DNA of 64,000 nt from Syngnathus acus (taxonomy: Eukaryota; Chordata; Actinopteri; Syngnathiformes; Syngnathidae), in the NCBI RefSeq assembly GCF_901709675.1, contig NC_051087.1:14380067-14444066 (forward strand). The letters run 5' to 3'. This document shows, in pieces, positions 45,290 to 56,594 of this stretch (the first letter of the stretch is position 1; every line of letters begins with the position of its first letter). Both the position numbers and the translations under genes were made by a program. The notes under the pieces are model-generated. The model was not told where the DNA came from and did no database searches. It saw only the letters and a program-made list of their open reading frames with translations.

Positions 45290-46484
45290 CACAGGTACCA
45301 AATGGTCAGGTGACGCTTTCCTGCCTTTTCCAGACAGTATAAAACAAGCTGACCTGGAGAAGGGAACTGCTGTTTCATCTGCTGCCGTGCCTCGTGTACT
45401 GGCCGCCATTAAACAACCCAAGATCTTGCCAATAAAGAATCAACTCTTACTCCACATCTTTGTTTTCCTTGCTCAACAACAGACATCCCAAACAACATCC
45501 AACAGGTCCTTATACGTATCATCCATTTAGAATACAACTTGAAAACGTATTTATGACAAAATTGGGGTCCATGACCAAACCACATTCGATAGAAAGTCAC
45601 GTTGGATCGAAGCGAGTAAAATCAAAATTAAGGTGCACAGTGATCTCTTGCAATTTCGCCCGTTCGCCTTTCGCGGCATCAGTGCATCGCGAGTTTTTAA
45701 GAATATTAAATATTGCGGATATTTCGGTGCACCGCGGCTTGCAGCGTCACTTGGAGCTTTGCAGATTCCTATGCCCTGTCTGCCTCGACGACACGCGCTC
45801 GCTGACCGGCTCGTCAGCTTGCCTCGTCATCCTGCTTTGCCGGCATTCCAGCCCTCCTTGTCTCCGTTTCTCTTTCCCCAAATAAAAAGCCTGTGTTGTG
45901 TTTGGTTGTCCTGCCTCGTTCGTGTCACTGTGGTTATTGCTGCACAAAAAATGTATCGTCAACAGATCAAGAAGCTGACAGACTCCATGGATGGAAGTTG
46001 GTTAAAAACGGGTGGATTTTGCTGCTTAACTCGTATTCCACCAACAAAATGTTAATCATATCCCATGTTTAGACTATTGGGGACGTATAGTTATAAAGAA
46101 ACCTTTTTGGTTAGACACCCCAAGTAAAGAGCCTGTAAATTGAATTCATGTAGTGTTTCTAAAGACTGTACATCTTTGAAAACGTGTGTGCTGAAAACAT
46201 GCAAAAACCAAGCAGTATGTCATCCTCAATTGAGGATATAATCCAAGTGTGACTTTAAACTCTGGCATGAGTCACTCGACTGAAGAAAAACCTAGGCAAT
46301 TTCATTTTCCTCTGTCGTTAACCTGCACAATCTGCGACTGGAATAGACCATACAATAAAAATGCGGCATGTCTTTTCAGCACAATAAACGACTGCGTCTC
46401 TCACAATGATGCATTACAACAAAATTACTGACCCTGTGTTGGGTTTTGAGATTCTGCGTACAATATAATGATGATACTTTTGTT
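45290..46484. other. sorcs1 intron with a Tigger-like remnant
   Basis: The segment 45630-45770 (GCACAGTGATCTCTTGCAAT, GGATATTTCGGTGCACCGCG) resembles a Tigger-like terminus and the segment at 6935-7075. The flanking C-rich sequence at 45770-45900 was not recognised. There is no gene. Confidence 0.45.
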
Positions 46485-46492
46485 ATTTTCCG

Positions 46493-49134
46493 TAGAGATG
46501 CACCGATCCGATATCTGGATCGGATATCGGCCCCGATATCAACAAAATAGATGGATCGGGTATCGGAAAATGCAGCCGATCTGTGAGCCGATCCTTTCCT
46601 TAATCTATTGGGACGCGGGCTACGTCATACGTCAGCAGCACGTGTGCCGCATGCCACGAGAGTTTTCTAAACAAACGCAAACATGGAGCGAACGAAAGAG
46701 TCAGCTGTGTGGAGGTACTTTAAACTGAACACGCCAACTAGCTCGATGGCAGTTTGTAATGTCTGCAAAGCTAATGTTGCCAGGGGTGGTGGTAGTACTG
46801 CCAGTTATAGTACTACCAATTTAATTAAGCATCTCCAGAAACACCACGCAACGGAGCACCAGGAGTTCCAGCAGTTGAGCAGATCAAAGGGAGCGGGAGG
46901 GGGACCTACACAGCAGTTAACGTTAGCAGATGCACTGCAAAGACGGGAGAAATTCCCAGGCAATAGCGCAAAAGCTATGAGAATTACTGAGAAAGTGCTG
47001 GAATTCATGGTTTTGGATGGACAACCGATGAGTGTTGTTGAAAACGAGGGCTTCCGACGTTTACTTGAGCACCTGGAGCCACGGTACAATTTGCCATCGC
47101 GCAAGTATTTTTCTGAGACCGCACTGTCAGAAATGTATGAGAAAGTGTGCGAACACTTGTCACAAGAATTAAGAGATGTAGATGCCATGAGCTTCACAAC
47201 TGATATCTGGAGCTCGGAGGTGTGCCCCATGTCTATGTTGAGTTTAACTGTGCATTGGTTAGACAGGAATCACACCACTTGCAGTGCCGTGCTGCAAGCT
47301 AAAAACTTCCCCGGAGCACACAACGGTGACACAATTTTGACTGCCATTAAGGCAATGCTTGTGGAATATTCCGCTCAACAAAGTGCATGTTATTCTCAGG
47401 GACAATGCCAGCAATATGAAAAAGGCCATGGAAAAGATGGGAGTGTGCAGCTTGGGCTGTTTTGCTCACACACTACAGCTCGTTGTTAACGAGGGGCTAC
47501 TGTCTCAGCGAAGTGTGAGCGATGCGATTGCAAACGGCCGACAGATTGTGAAACTTTTCAAACATTCTCCACTTGCTTATTCACGGCTATATGACGTCCA
47601 ACTCCAGATGCAAATGCAACCTAAACGCTTACAACAAGACGTCAGAACAAGATGGAACAGCACCTACTTCATGATACAGAGTCTGCTGGAACAGAACCGC
47701 GTACTAGGTGCCTATGTTGTGGATTATGATCTGCCCACAACACTGACTGCTAACCAGTGGGCCTTGCTCGAGAAAACTAGCACTGTTTTGGAACCATTTG
47801 AAGAGCTGACCAGGAAAATAAGCTCATCCACTGCTGATGTCATTCCAGCCATCACTGTGCTCAAGCGCATCCTGACCAAGGAAGACGAGGCAGATGCTGG
47901 CATTAAAACGATGAAAAAGACCCTGCTCCAAGCTGTCAAACAACGTTTTGACTCAGTAGAAGATGAGCCTCTGTACGCCCTGGCCACTTTGTTGGACCCA
48001 AGATATAAGGACAGGTAGGATATTTTAAGCTAACATACTCAACAGGCCGTGAGCTATTAGCTGTGATATAATCACAACATATCACGGTCTGAAGTGAGCT
48101 ATTGCTTTTATATAACAGATACCAAGTATGGCAATATGAAAGTTATAGACACCTAAGCTGTTCTATGTCTGTTTCTGATACTTTACAAGTGAGACCTCTA
48201 CCAAGCATGCAAAACATGCACTGTTGAAGGAGCTTGAAGACAGGGGCTTGACCAGCACAGCAGGAGCAGCGGAGGCTTCACAACGACCAGAGAAGGCCCC
48301 TCGGATGGAGACTGCAGCAGAAGCAGTAGCAGCTCCAAGCAAGAGCAGTTTCATGGAAGCATTTGAGCAAATTCTGGAGGAGAGTGAGGATGCAGGTGCA
48401 GCAAGCAGCTCAAGCCCTGCAGTTCAACTGAATGAATATTTAGCTGAGAAAACCATCACTGCATCAGACAGCCCATACAATTACTGGGAAGCCAACAAAC
48501 ATCGGCTACCTGATCTTGCTGCTACTGCCAAAAAGTATCTCTGTGCCCCCTGCACCAGTGTGGAAAGTGAGCGATTGTTCAGCACAGTTTCCAACACTGT
48601 GAATGACAAGCGAAACAGACTGACTGCAGACAGAGCAGAAATGCTTGTCTTCTTGACAAAGAATTTGTCATTGCTGCTTAAGTGAGCATTAATGAGGGGG
48701 TGAGACTGCACAAGTTTCAGAGCACCAGGCCATGAATGGTGCGATTGCACTCTGTAGAGACATGTTTACATTGCTTGATTATTGTATTCGACCAAGTCAC
48801 TTGTTTATTCTCTTGTCCCGATGCTATATTTAATTTTTAATTCCACTCTGCACTTTCAGTATTTAGAAATCATTTTGAATGTTTTTTTTTTTGTGTTCGA
48901 CTAAGCAGAGCTTGTTTTCAGGGAGCACTTCTCATTGCTGCTTAAATGAGCATTTAGAGCAAAGAACTGTGTAGTCATGCCTGATGCCATTGCCTTTAGT
49001 CTTTTCTGTTCCACATGTAGAGGTATGTAGCTTGTTAAGTCAACCATAATATCGGATCGGTATCGGGTATCGACCGATACGCAAAGCCACGGCATCGGTA
49101 TCGGAACTGAAAAAGTCGGATCGGTGCATCTCTA
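46493..49134 (+). mobile_element. hAT transposon with BED-finger transposase, 2.64 kb
   Basis: The terminal inverted repeats are TAGAGATGCACCGATCCGA and its exact complement at the right end (…GTGCATCTCTA). ATTTTCCG directly abuts both ends (46485-46492 and 49135-49142), a perfect 8-bp target duplication. Subterminal repeats of ATCGGATATCGG type are present at both ends. The transposase is broken into three blocks. A copy this complete lies within a sorcs1 intron. Confidence 0.95.
46683..48685 (+). pseudogene. hAT transposase (ZBED-like), frameshifted
   Basis: Block 1 (46683 to about 47375) starts MERTKESAVWRYFKLNTP and has a BED zinc finger with CNVCKANVA and HLQKHH. Its catalytic core begins around SFTTDIWSSEV (first Asp). 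Block 2 (about 47365-48018) continues in another frame with VHVILRDNASNMKKA, GCFAHTLQLVV and TRWNSTYFM, ending LDPRYKDR and a stop. Block 3 (about 48190-48685) ends with the dimerisation domain (YNYWEANKHRLPDLA, CTSVESERLFSTVSNTV). A 170-base gap between blocks 2 and 3 starts GTAGGATA and ends TTTACAAG, so it could be an intron. The frameshift near 47370 makes this copy defective. Confidence 0.88.
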
Positions 49135-49142
49135 ATTTTCCG

Positions 49143-50489
49143 TGGAAGTGGATGGCAAAAAAGCGAGCAAATGGTCTATAATTAAGAAGAGTGTGGATAT
49201 TTTGAGAGGCCGTTGCCAATAATTAACATCCCATCCAATTGGCTTTCACTCCACAACAAAAAGATTTTTTCACTTGAGAAGGAATTTAACTGTTTGTGGT
49301 GGTGGTAGTAGTGGTGTGTGTGTGTGCGGGCGCATGCGTGCGCGTGTGTGTGTGTGTGGAGGGGATGGTGGGTAATCACAGACATATGCCGAGACAGACA
49401 AAAATTGAAAGTCTTTAACTAAACCTAACATTTTGGACCAGTGTTCATCAGTCCCCCAATCAACTGATTTACTCTGCCCGTTCTGCCCCTGGCCTTCGTG
49501 CCAGGTTTTGCATATTTCTCATGTCTCACAAACAGTCAGATACAAACACAAAATGATTAAAAACAACTAAAAATAAGATCAATTTATTATGGTCACGTCA
49601 TGAATGTTCCCTCCATGCGCTGACCTAATGTTCTTGCGGATGTGCTTTGATGCTAACACTGTTTGGGTCTGTGGGAGAAATTCAGAGTAACCAGAGAGAA
49701 GCACTCCAAACAAAACAATGAGCTGTATGCTTGAGATATTTCTGCTGTGAGGCACCCTAAAGTAATAACATATTTGTTCTACTATACATTACTGTACTGA
49801 TTAATTTCCATTATGCGTAAGCCACATCTCTCATGTATCTCACGTAGTCATTAACGGTTCTTTGTAGATTAAATTGAGTTGCTTTATGGTCCCAGTGTCT
49901 AACAGTTAGTAAATGTATCTATGAATTTTAATATACGGAGTCCCTTTATGATAAGAACCTTGAATAAAGATTTATTGCTGGATAGAAAGGGGAAAATGAC
50001 CTTTTCCACGTGATTGACCACATGCAAGCGAACGAAATTGATTTCGTTTGCAATTTCATATATCACTCATTCATGGGAATTTTCCCACAGATAGCAGGAG
50101 ATCAAAATTGATTACAATCAATTATTTGAATGTAGAACTCAAAGATTCTTTAGCCAGAAATGATTCAGTGGTTTATCAATCAATCCGGACAATATCTATC
50201 TCCTTGTTTGGCTCCCACAAGATGTGCCAAAGGAGAGTTTCAAGATCATTCGCCCGGATAATTTTCAGATATATATCAGGTTTTATATCCATGAATATAA
50301 TGAAACAATTCCTCAAGGATGGTCGCGCACTAGTGTATCAATACTGACATCTACTGGAAAAAGACGGAAGTTATTTTTGCTTATTTTTCAGGACAGAATT
50401 GACCTACACAAATATTGTCAAGAACTAGAAAAAAAAAGGGCTGATCTGCAAACATGTTGACAGACAATGTACTCTACTAACAATCTTAC
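49143..50489. other. sorcs1 intron, mostly unrecognised
   Basis: Contains a short (GT)n tract at 49313-49358. No gene or bounded element was recognised. Confidence 0.5.
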
Positions 50490-50624
50490 ATGATTTAAAT
50501 GAGCAGACTTCTTCTTGTGTTCTTCTTCAATCAGCTGTCTGTCAAGCAGGAGGAAACATTCTGCTGTTGTGGGCAAACCTGGGAGGACAGTTACCAGAAG
50601 ATAATCCCCATTCACACCTGTGGC
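50490..50624 (-). CDS. sorcs1: sorcs1-like extracellular exon
   Basis: 135 nt (45 complete codons), acceptor CCAG, donor GTAAGA. It reads ATGVNGDYLLVTVLPGLPTT then AECFLLLDRQLIEEEHKK and on to AHLNH. VxPGLPT-AE-F is a conserved feature of SorCS receptors just before the membrane-proximal domain. The phase fits both neighbours. Confidence 0.92.
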
Positions 50625-50681
50625 CTGGAAGAGAACATATAGAAAATAAGTAAGGGTAATTCATAATGTGCAATTCCACTC

Positions 50682-50691
50682 TGTGTGTGTG

Positions 50692-50729
<38 letters not shown>
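50682..50729. repeat. (GT)n microsatellite
   Basis: A pure GT run with two C interruptions. Confidence 0.9.
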
Positions 50730-50732
<3 letters not shown>

Positions 50733-50839
50733 ACGAGTGGGTATGCGTGTGTTATTTTAGTGTTGGTCTGCTGAGAGGAAACCGTACATGCATACTAATT
50801 AGATTTTCAACAAGAATGTCAATTAATAATTTTCTCGAT

Positions 50840-51540
50840 TTTGAAAAAAGTATTATATAAAAGTATTTGCCCCCTTACTGATTTCTGTGTTTTTTTTCAT
50901 ATTTGCTACTCGCAAAGGTTTCATTTAATCTAACCATTGTTAACATCACACTGAGACTACAGAAAGATATATAAAATAGATACTATATAAGATATAGTTT
51001 CTAAATGTTGACTAACGGTGGGTTGATACAAACCTATCTGACCCTCTGTAAAACAGTAATTGCTCCCGGAACTTAAAAGCGAGTTATGCCACAATAACTG
51101 AAATAAAATGTTCGCAATAATCGGTAATGATTCTTTCACACCTCTGTAGAGGAATTTCGGGGAACTTCTATTTGCAACGCTTGCATTTTAGATTTGCATA
51201 TATTCAACTTTGCCAAATTTTCTAGCATGAACTGTCCGTTTAAAGTCACCTCACAGCACCTCAATTGGATTTAAACCCGGACTTTGACTTGGCCACTATA
51301 AAACCTTAATTGTGATCTTTTTGAAGCTCAGAATGGTTCAAAAAGATCAAAATTAAGTTTTTGGATCTTCTTGATCTTTTTGAACCATTCTGAGGTAGAC
51401 TGCAATTTTATATATCCTTGGGTTTTCTCAGTGTGATATTGATATCAATTTGATGAAATGAAAATGATCAATATGCAAACAACATAGAAAACAGGAAGGG
51501 AGTGAATACTTTTTTCATAGCACTATATATAACATATCAG
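50840..51540. repeat. decayed transposon, family uncertain
   Basis: AAAAGTATTTGCCCCCTTAC, AACCTATCTGACCCTCTGTA, and GGACTTTGACTTGGCCACTA are blocks I recognise from a widespread fish DNA element. No terminal repeats were found. A perfect 24-base inverted repeat lies inside at 51327-51394. Confidence 0.45.
51327..51394. repeat. perfect inverted repeat, 24-base arms, 20-base loop
   Basis: The left arm (51327-51350) begins CTCAGAATGGTTCAAAAA. The right arm (51371-51394) is its exact reverse complement, ending TTTTTGAACCATTCTGAG. Confidence 0.95.
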
Positions 51541-52270
51541 ACATACAATGTATACATCGACTGGCAAAGTGAGCAGAATTATATGCCCAATGTCATTTAG
51601 ATATTACAAACGATTGGATGCGTTTTATATATTGCAATCGACACGAGTATTTTTACTCGTTCTGGTCATTGCACTTCAAATATTTGCTGTTATGCAAGTT
51701 GCTGTCACGATCCGTCTCCGTTCGTTTCCTCGTTTTAGTGTTGTCATGGTTTCTGTTAGCGTCTCTGTGTGCTCGCCCCTCTACTCCTGTGTCTACTCAC
51801 AATCTATGTACTAATCACAGTCTCCTGCCTCTCGTTACCTGTCGCGTATTTACATAAAATCTGTCTGCGTGTCACTCCCTTGTCGAATTATTTCACGTCT
51901 CTCGTCTTTCGGTCCTGTCTAGTCTTGTTTCTTTGTTTCAGTTGCTCTCGGTCTGTTTCTGTTTGCCGGTTCCTGTTCGTTTGTTCCCCTCATCTTCCCT
52001 TCCAACTCCCTTTTCCCTCAAAAAACCCTGGTCCAAGCTGTATTTGGTCGCCTTGCTCCATGACAGTTGCAGATGTGTTTTTTTTTTTTCATCTTGTCAT
52101 ATTTTTGATCTGAAATTTTTTTCCTAGCTGGAGGAGTCATGGAAAACTGATGCTAATAATAAATAACAAAACCGACATAGCGGCTAGTAGAAGGAAATAC
52201 TGTGTATAGCTTTTGGGCTCCAAGTGGAATTTTTTCAAGAAACCATGGAATGATGCAAGATTATTACAAT
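51541..52270. other. sorcs1 intron, unrecognised pyrimidine-rich segment
   Basis: The part at 51700-52050 is strongly C/T-rich on the + strand and may be an old dispersed repeat. No coding sequence was recognised. Confidence 0.4.
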
Positions 52271-52272
52271 TA

Positions 52273-52882
52273 CCGTAATTTTCGGACTATAAATCGCTCC
52301 GGAGTACAAGTCGCATCAGCCATAAAATGCCCAAAAAAGTGAAAAAAAAACATATATAAGTCGCTCCGGAGTATAAGTCGAATTTTGGGAGGCAATTTAG
52401 CCCATCCACCGTCCCTGGACAGCCACCCGGCCGAGCGCCGGCCCCCGACTTCAATCCAGGGTGGTGAAAGAGAGCTCCTTAGAGTAGGACCGGGCGTGGG
52501 TAAAAGCCATAATAGTTTTTCAAACTTTCTGTGTCACTCCAAATCCTTAAATCCTTCAAACTCTTCGTCCGCCGTGTCACTTAGAAACAAAGCCGCTAAT
52601 GATGCCGGTAGTACGTGGGGCCCTTCGTCAACTTCGTCATCCCGTGATAAATCTTTGTCCTTTATGTAAACAACCGCCGCGCCACGCCGCGCTGCTGACG
52701 TCACTTGAAATTCAAATTACAGTAATCCCTTGCTACATCGCGGTTCGTTTATCGCGGTTTCACTTGTTTTTTTTGGGGGGGAAAATCTTTGAAAAAAAAC
52801 ATATATAAGTCGCTCCTTATTATAAGTCGCCCCCCCACCCAAACTATGAAAAAAAATGCGACTTATAGTCCGAAAATTACGG
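52273..52882 (-). mobile_element. pogo-like MITE
   Basis: It starts CCGTAATTTTCGGACTATAA and ends GTCCGAAAATTACGG, with TA on both sides (52271-52272 and 52883-52884). It has the same inverted repeats as 32757-36061. Read on the - strand it keeps a remnant of the acidic transposase C-terminus (TADEEFEGF). A GC-rich block at about 52395-52500 is not shared with the other copies. A Tigger-like terminus (CAGTAATCCCTTGCTACATC) is present at 52722. Confidence 0.85.
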
Positions 52883-52884
52883 TA

Positions 52885-53248
52885 TTAAGATGTATTGCAG
52901 ATACAAGGATGTTGCAATACGAAACCAATTAATAAGGCAAACTCTGTACTTACATGCCTTTTAAGTTTGAACTATATCTCTTGCTTGACAAGCAGCAAAA
53001 GCATTGAACTGCAACCGCCGCTTTGGGTATGAATTTTTTTATGCTGATGCCGATATTTAAAAGAAAGAAAAAACCATTACTGATTTATAGATCGATTAAA
53101 TCTAGGAATTCTTGCCAAATACTATATTAAAATCACTTCCAACAAAAATATGAATTATAACATTTCTAATATTTAGCTCTTCAGTATTTTTTTTAACAGA
53201 GACAAATTAGGGGCAAGGACAAGCAAATAAATCTGAAACTATTTGGAA
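52885..53248. other. sorcs1 intron, nothing recognised
   Basis: AT-rich. No gene or element was recognised. Confidence 0.5.
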
Positions 53249-53592
53249 CATCCATCCATCCATCCATCCATCCATCCATCCATCCATCCATCCATCCATC
53301 CATCCATCCATCCATCCATCCACTCAGATGCCATTAAGCATGTACTGAGTGCGGATGGTAGTTGGGATAGGCTCCAGCGCACCCGCGACCCTCGTAAAGA
53401 GAAAGCGATTCAGATTATGGATGGATGGATGGATGGATGGATGGATGGATGGATGGATGGCTGGATGGATGGATGGCTGGATGGATGGATGGATGGATGG
53501 ATGGATGGATGGATGGATGGATGACTGGATGGATGGATGGATGGATGGATGGATGGATGGATGGATGGATGGATGGATGGATGGACGGACGG
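53249..53592. repeat. facing (CATC)n and (GGAT)n arrays around a SINE tail
   Basis: A (CATC)n array (53249-53321) and a longer (GGAT)n array (53417-53592) are complementary and face each other. The ~95 bases between them contain TTGGGATAGGCTCCAGCGCA, the end of the teleost tRNA-like repeat that normally precedes the GGAT tail. Confidence 0.9.
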
Positions 53593-54027
53593 AATTGTTA
53601 GGATTTGTTTTGGATTTCTTTATTGTAGTGTTTAGTTAGTGGGTCTGGGTACAATTAGATGTGTTTTGTTTGTTGTTTTGGCCTGGGCTTACCCTGAAGC
53701 AGAGCTTCTTCTTGTGTCCTGTTTTGTATTGTTTTGTGTCTGTGGTTTTAAATTCACTGCTCTCTTAACACAACAATTATTGTGTGTGTGGTCTCACTTC
53801 GTGTTGAGTTGCCTAACCCATGACTAGGCCATAACAGAGGGCAACACAAATGTTTTTAAACTATTAATTTCCCTTGCACTCTCTGTCTTGTGATCCATCA
53901 TCATGAAAGTCAAATTCACTTTCAAAGCCTCAGAGAGGTCATGCTGCAATTACAGACTGTGAGATATTCAGTCATGCTGACAGTAATAAACGCACCATTT
54001 TCCATGAAAGAAGCTAATAATTTTTAC
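53593..54027. other. sorcs1 intron, nothing recognised
   Basis: T- and G-rich on the + strand. It includes TGTGTTTTGTTTGTTGTTTT and similar. No gene. Confidence 0.45.
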
Positions 54028-54140
54028 CTGGATAAGTGAATTCTTGATGACTCGGCTCACATCCAGCCTCCACTCTGGAACATCAGGGTTGTGGTCGTCC
54101 AAGTTTGAAGAAAAGGCCAGCAGATGAGATTGGAAATATT
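54028..54140 (-). CDS. sorcs1: sorcs1-like extracellular exon
   Basis: 113 nt, acceptor ACAG, donor GTAAAA. It completes a Glu codon and reads YFQSHLLAFSSNLDDHNPDV then PEWRLDVSRVIKNSLIQ. NLDxHNPDxPEWR is a highly conserved SorCS stretch. The reading frame joins exactly to the exons on both sides. Confidence 0.93.
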
Positions 54141-54596
54141 CTGTATGAAAAGAAAAAAAATACACCTTTACCTTTTCATTACAACTTTCAGATTCAATTA
54201 ATCTGGATCCATTTCTCTGTTGTCTGGTTCCGCTCTTTAACAGGACAAGAGCCAGATTCTTATGTGAATCACTTGTCTGAGTTCTTTACAGAATCAATCT
54301 GGTACTCCACTGTGATCTGCTTGGGAAATTGGGACAATTGAATATAATACTTCAAGCTGATTGGATGATGTGACGAATTGTGCAGCCTACCCAACTTTTG
54401 TTTTGACCAATCACGGTAACGGAAATCCTATTCTAGAATGTAAAGAAGCACAAATGTCTTTTCCAGATAAAAAAGCACACAGCACCTCTTACTGCTCTTC
54501 TTTCAAAAGGAAACTGTGAGTAACTCAGCGATAACGGAATTAATTACTGTGTCCATGCATTTGTCCACCGGTGTTGCTAGTTTGGTTGGTTTAAAG

Positions 54597-55316
54597 CAGT
54601 GGTTCCCAAACTTTTGCAGGCTGGCGCCCCCTTTGGCTCCCCAGTGAATTCCTAGCGCCCCCCCCTCCCCCCAAGGCACATATGGAAACAAACACCTCTT
54701 TCTTGATATTTGGTCCCGAGCCGGTCCCATCTAGACGTAATCGGAGACAATGACACCCGAAGTGATTTAAGGTTTGTCTTTTATTGCAGGATGCTTGGTC
54801 TCCATGTGTTGAAGCAGTTTTGAATGCTTCACTGCCTGGTTAGTTAGCCTGTCGCCACATATTAGCTTTGCGGGCTCGACTGGGGAAACATGTCACGTGA
54901 CCGGGACGAGTGTCTTGACCTGAATTAATTGATCGTCGATAAAAAAAAAAAATTCTGTGCGGCTTGGCGGCCCGGTACCAAGTGACCCACGGACCGGTAC
55001 CGGTCCGCGGCCCGGTGGTTGGGGACCACTGCCCTAACCAGCTCAACACAACACAACACGGCGCGTTCTCGCGAGTCCCCAATTTCATGTTGACTTGAAC
55101 TCAAGATGATGTTGACCGCCAGAATGCGGTTTTTATTATAAGATAAAATTCTGAACATTACAAGCTTGAAATTACAAACCTGAGCTTTTGCTTTTGTAGT
55201 CTATGCTGTCGGATCTGACTGGGCCAGAGCGGCGTGTTGTGTACAAATCGACTGCCGCCCCCCTACCGCCCCCCTACCGCCCAGGGGGGCGGTACCGCCC
55301 ACTTTGGGAACCACTG
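54597..55316 (-). mobile_element. hAT-type non-autonomous element, inverted copy, with 8-bp duplication
   Basis: The + strand reads CAGTGGTTCCCAAACTTTTG at the left and CCCACTTTGGGAACCACTG at the right. GTTTAAAG lies on both sides (54589-54596 and 55317-55324). It is the same family as 20393-21298 in opposite orientation, with a shorter middle. Confidence 0.9.
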
Positions 55317-55324
55317 GTTTAAAG

Positions 55325-55510
55325 TGAGAATTCTGACTTTCTGACTTTAAAGTTAGAACTGTGACTATTCTCAGAATTCTGACTTTAAAGTAGAAATTCT
55401 GACTTTATTCTCAGAATTCTGACTATAAAGTGGGAATTCTCACTTTAAAGTCAGAATTACGACTTTAAAGTGAGAATTCTGACTTTTTTCTCTCAGAATT
55501 ACAAACTGGG
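55325..55510. repeat. AATTCTGA-type short palindromic repeats
   Basis: About ten copies of CAGAATTCTGACTTTAAAG-like units, as in the element at 18482-18855 but without its terminal inverted repeats. The hAT element at 54597-55316 abuts this array. Confidence 0.75.
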
Positions 55511-55822
55511 TTACAAACTGGTAAACAATTATTGAATGGCCGGAGCTAAAAAAAAAAAAAGGGTGCACGTTTCATGCTGCAGGCCAAAACCCAACGGCTG
55601 TGTGGTGTGTTTTTCCTCCATTGCCGGTATTCCTATCTCTTAAGCACAGCAGCACCAACATGTAGAAATGATGAGCAGAGCAATCATTGCAGGTTGCAAA
55701 TATACTTTGAAAATTATATTAAAGACCTGACTTGATCCAGGCTGGCATGACATTGTTTCATGTTTCTTGTCATGTTTCCTACAACAACAGAATCTCACAA
55801 ACAGTTAAAAAAGTTGTCTCAC
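55511..55822. other. sorcs1 intron, nothing recognised
   Basis: No gene or element was recognised. Confidence 0.5.
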
Positions 55823-55949
55823 CATGGATGGAGATGGCCTTTCGCTCCTGCAGAATAGTATTCCCTGCAGACACCTGCACGGTGACTGTGCTGATGCCTT
55901 CCTGGGAAAATGTGCATGTCACACTTGCCTCAAGTGTGATTATGGGCTG
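55823..55949 (-). CDS. sorcs1: sorcs1-like extracellular exon (PKD-domain end)
   Basis: 127 nt, donor GTGAGA. It reads QPIITLEASVTCTFSQEGIS then TVTVQVSAGNTILQERKAIS and IHG. This is the second half of the PKD-like domain of SorCS receptors (TVTVQVxAGN is typical). The acceptor is a CAGCAG pair, so splicing could start three bases later and drop the first Gln. Phases fit the neighbours. Confidence 0.92.
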
Positions 55950-56162
55950 CTGGGAAAATAAAGTCACAGAGAAAGTTGAAGAGATTTAAGAGAGAGTCAG
56001 AATCAGAACATTAGGGCTGCCATGAGAGAACCTTATCAACAGCTGGTTGACATCCCACACTGTTGTTTAAAATACAGACACGTCAGACACACAAACATGC
56101 ACACCGCGGGCACAAACACACACACACGCACACACGCCTAAAGCTATTCCCAAAATATAGCT

Positions 56163-56234
56163 CTCTCCGTCAGGGAATCGAACCCCGGTTTTCCATGTGA
56201 CAGGCAAAGATACTGTCCACTATACTATCGAGTA
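56163..56234 (-). pseudogene. tRNA-Asp (GTC) pseudogene
   Basis: On the - strand the sequence follows tRNA-Asp with GTATAGTGGACAGTATC, CTGTCAC (anticodon loop, GTC) and GGGGTTCGATTCCC. The acceptor, anticodon and T stems each have mismatches, so it is probably not functional. Confidence 0.75.
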
Positions 56235-56310
56235 CGGCTTCGTTGCAATGCCCGGTGGAAGTGGCAGCTACCCAGCAGGTAAAGGTACACTGACACTGTC
56301 ATACCAAAGA

Positions 56311-56350
56311 GTTCTCCAGTGTAGTTAGCACATTCGCCTAACACGTGAAA
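56311..56350 (+). pseudogene. tRNA-Val fragment (AAC)
   Basis: Only the 5' half is present (CCAGTGTAGTTAGCACATTC, GCCTAACACGTGAAAG). It is truncated after the anticodon stem. Confidence 0.6.
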
Positions 56351-56420
56351 GTGAAAATGGCCCGGTGTCAGTCCGTGATGCCACGTTTTGCAAGATGGCT
56401 CTCCAATTTTAGCCAGGGCA

Positions 56421-56493
56421 GTTTCCATGGTGTAGTGGTTATCACGTTTGCCTCACATGCGAAACGTCCCAGGTTTGAAACTGGGTGGAAACA
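56421..56493 (+). tRNA. tRNA-Val (CAC)-like
   Basis: 73 nt starting GTTTCCATGGTGTAGTGGTT, anticodon loop CTCACAT, and ending GGTTTGAAACTGGGTGGAAAC plus A. The acceptor stem pairs with one A-T/G-T difference and the T stem pairs fully. The D arm carries ATGGTG instead of the usual ATAGTG. It may be functional. Confidence 0.7.
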
Positions 56494-56594
56494 AGCCGGC
56501 TGTATCATTTTGTCAGCCCATTTGAAAAATTCGTCTCCGGCGCCAGTCCGTGATGCCACTTTTTGAAAGACGGCTCTCGGCTGACTATTAGGCA

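Noticed and set aside
45089-45313. ORF rich in His and Thr
   Set aside because: Translation of the CA repeat.
53243-53639. ORFs rich in HPSI or WMDG
   Set aside because: Translations of tetranucleotide repeats.
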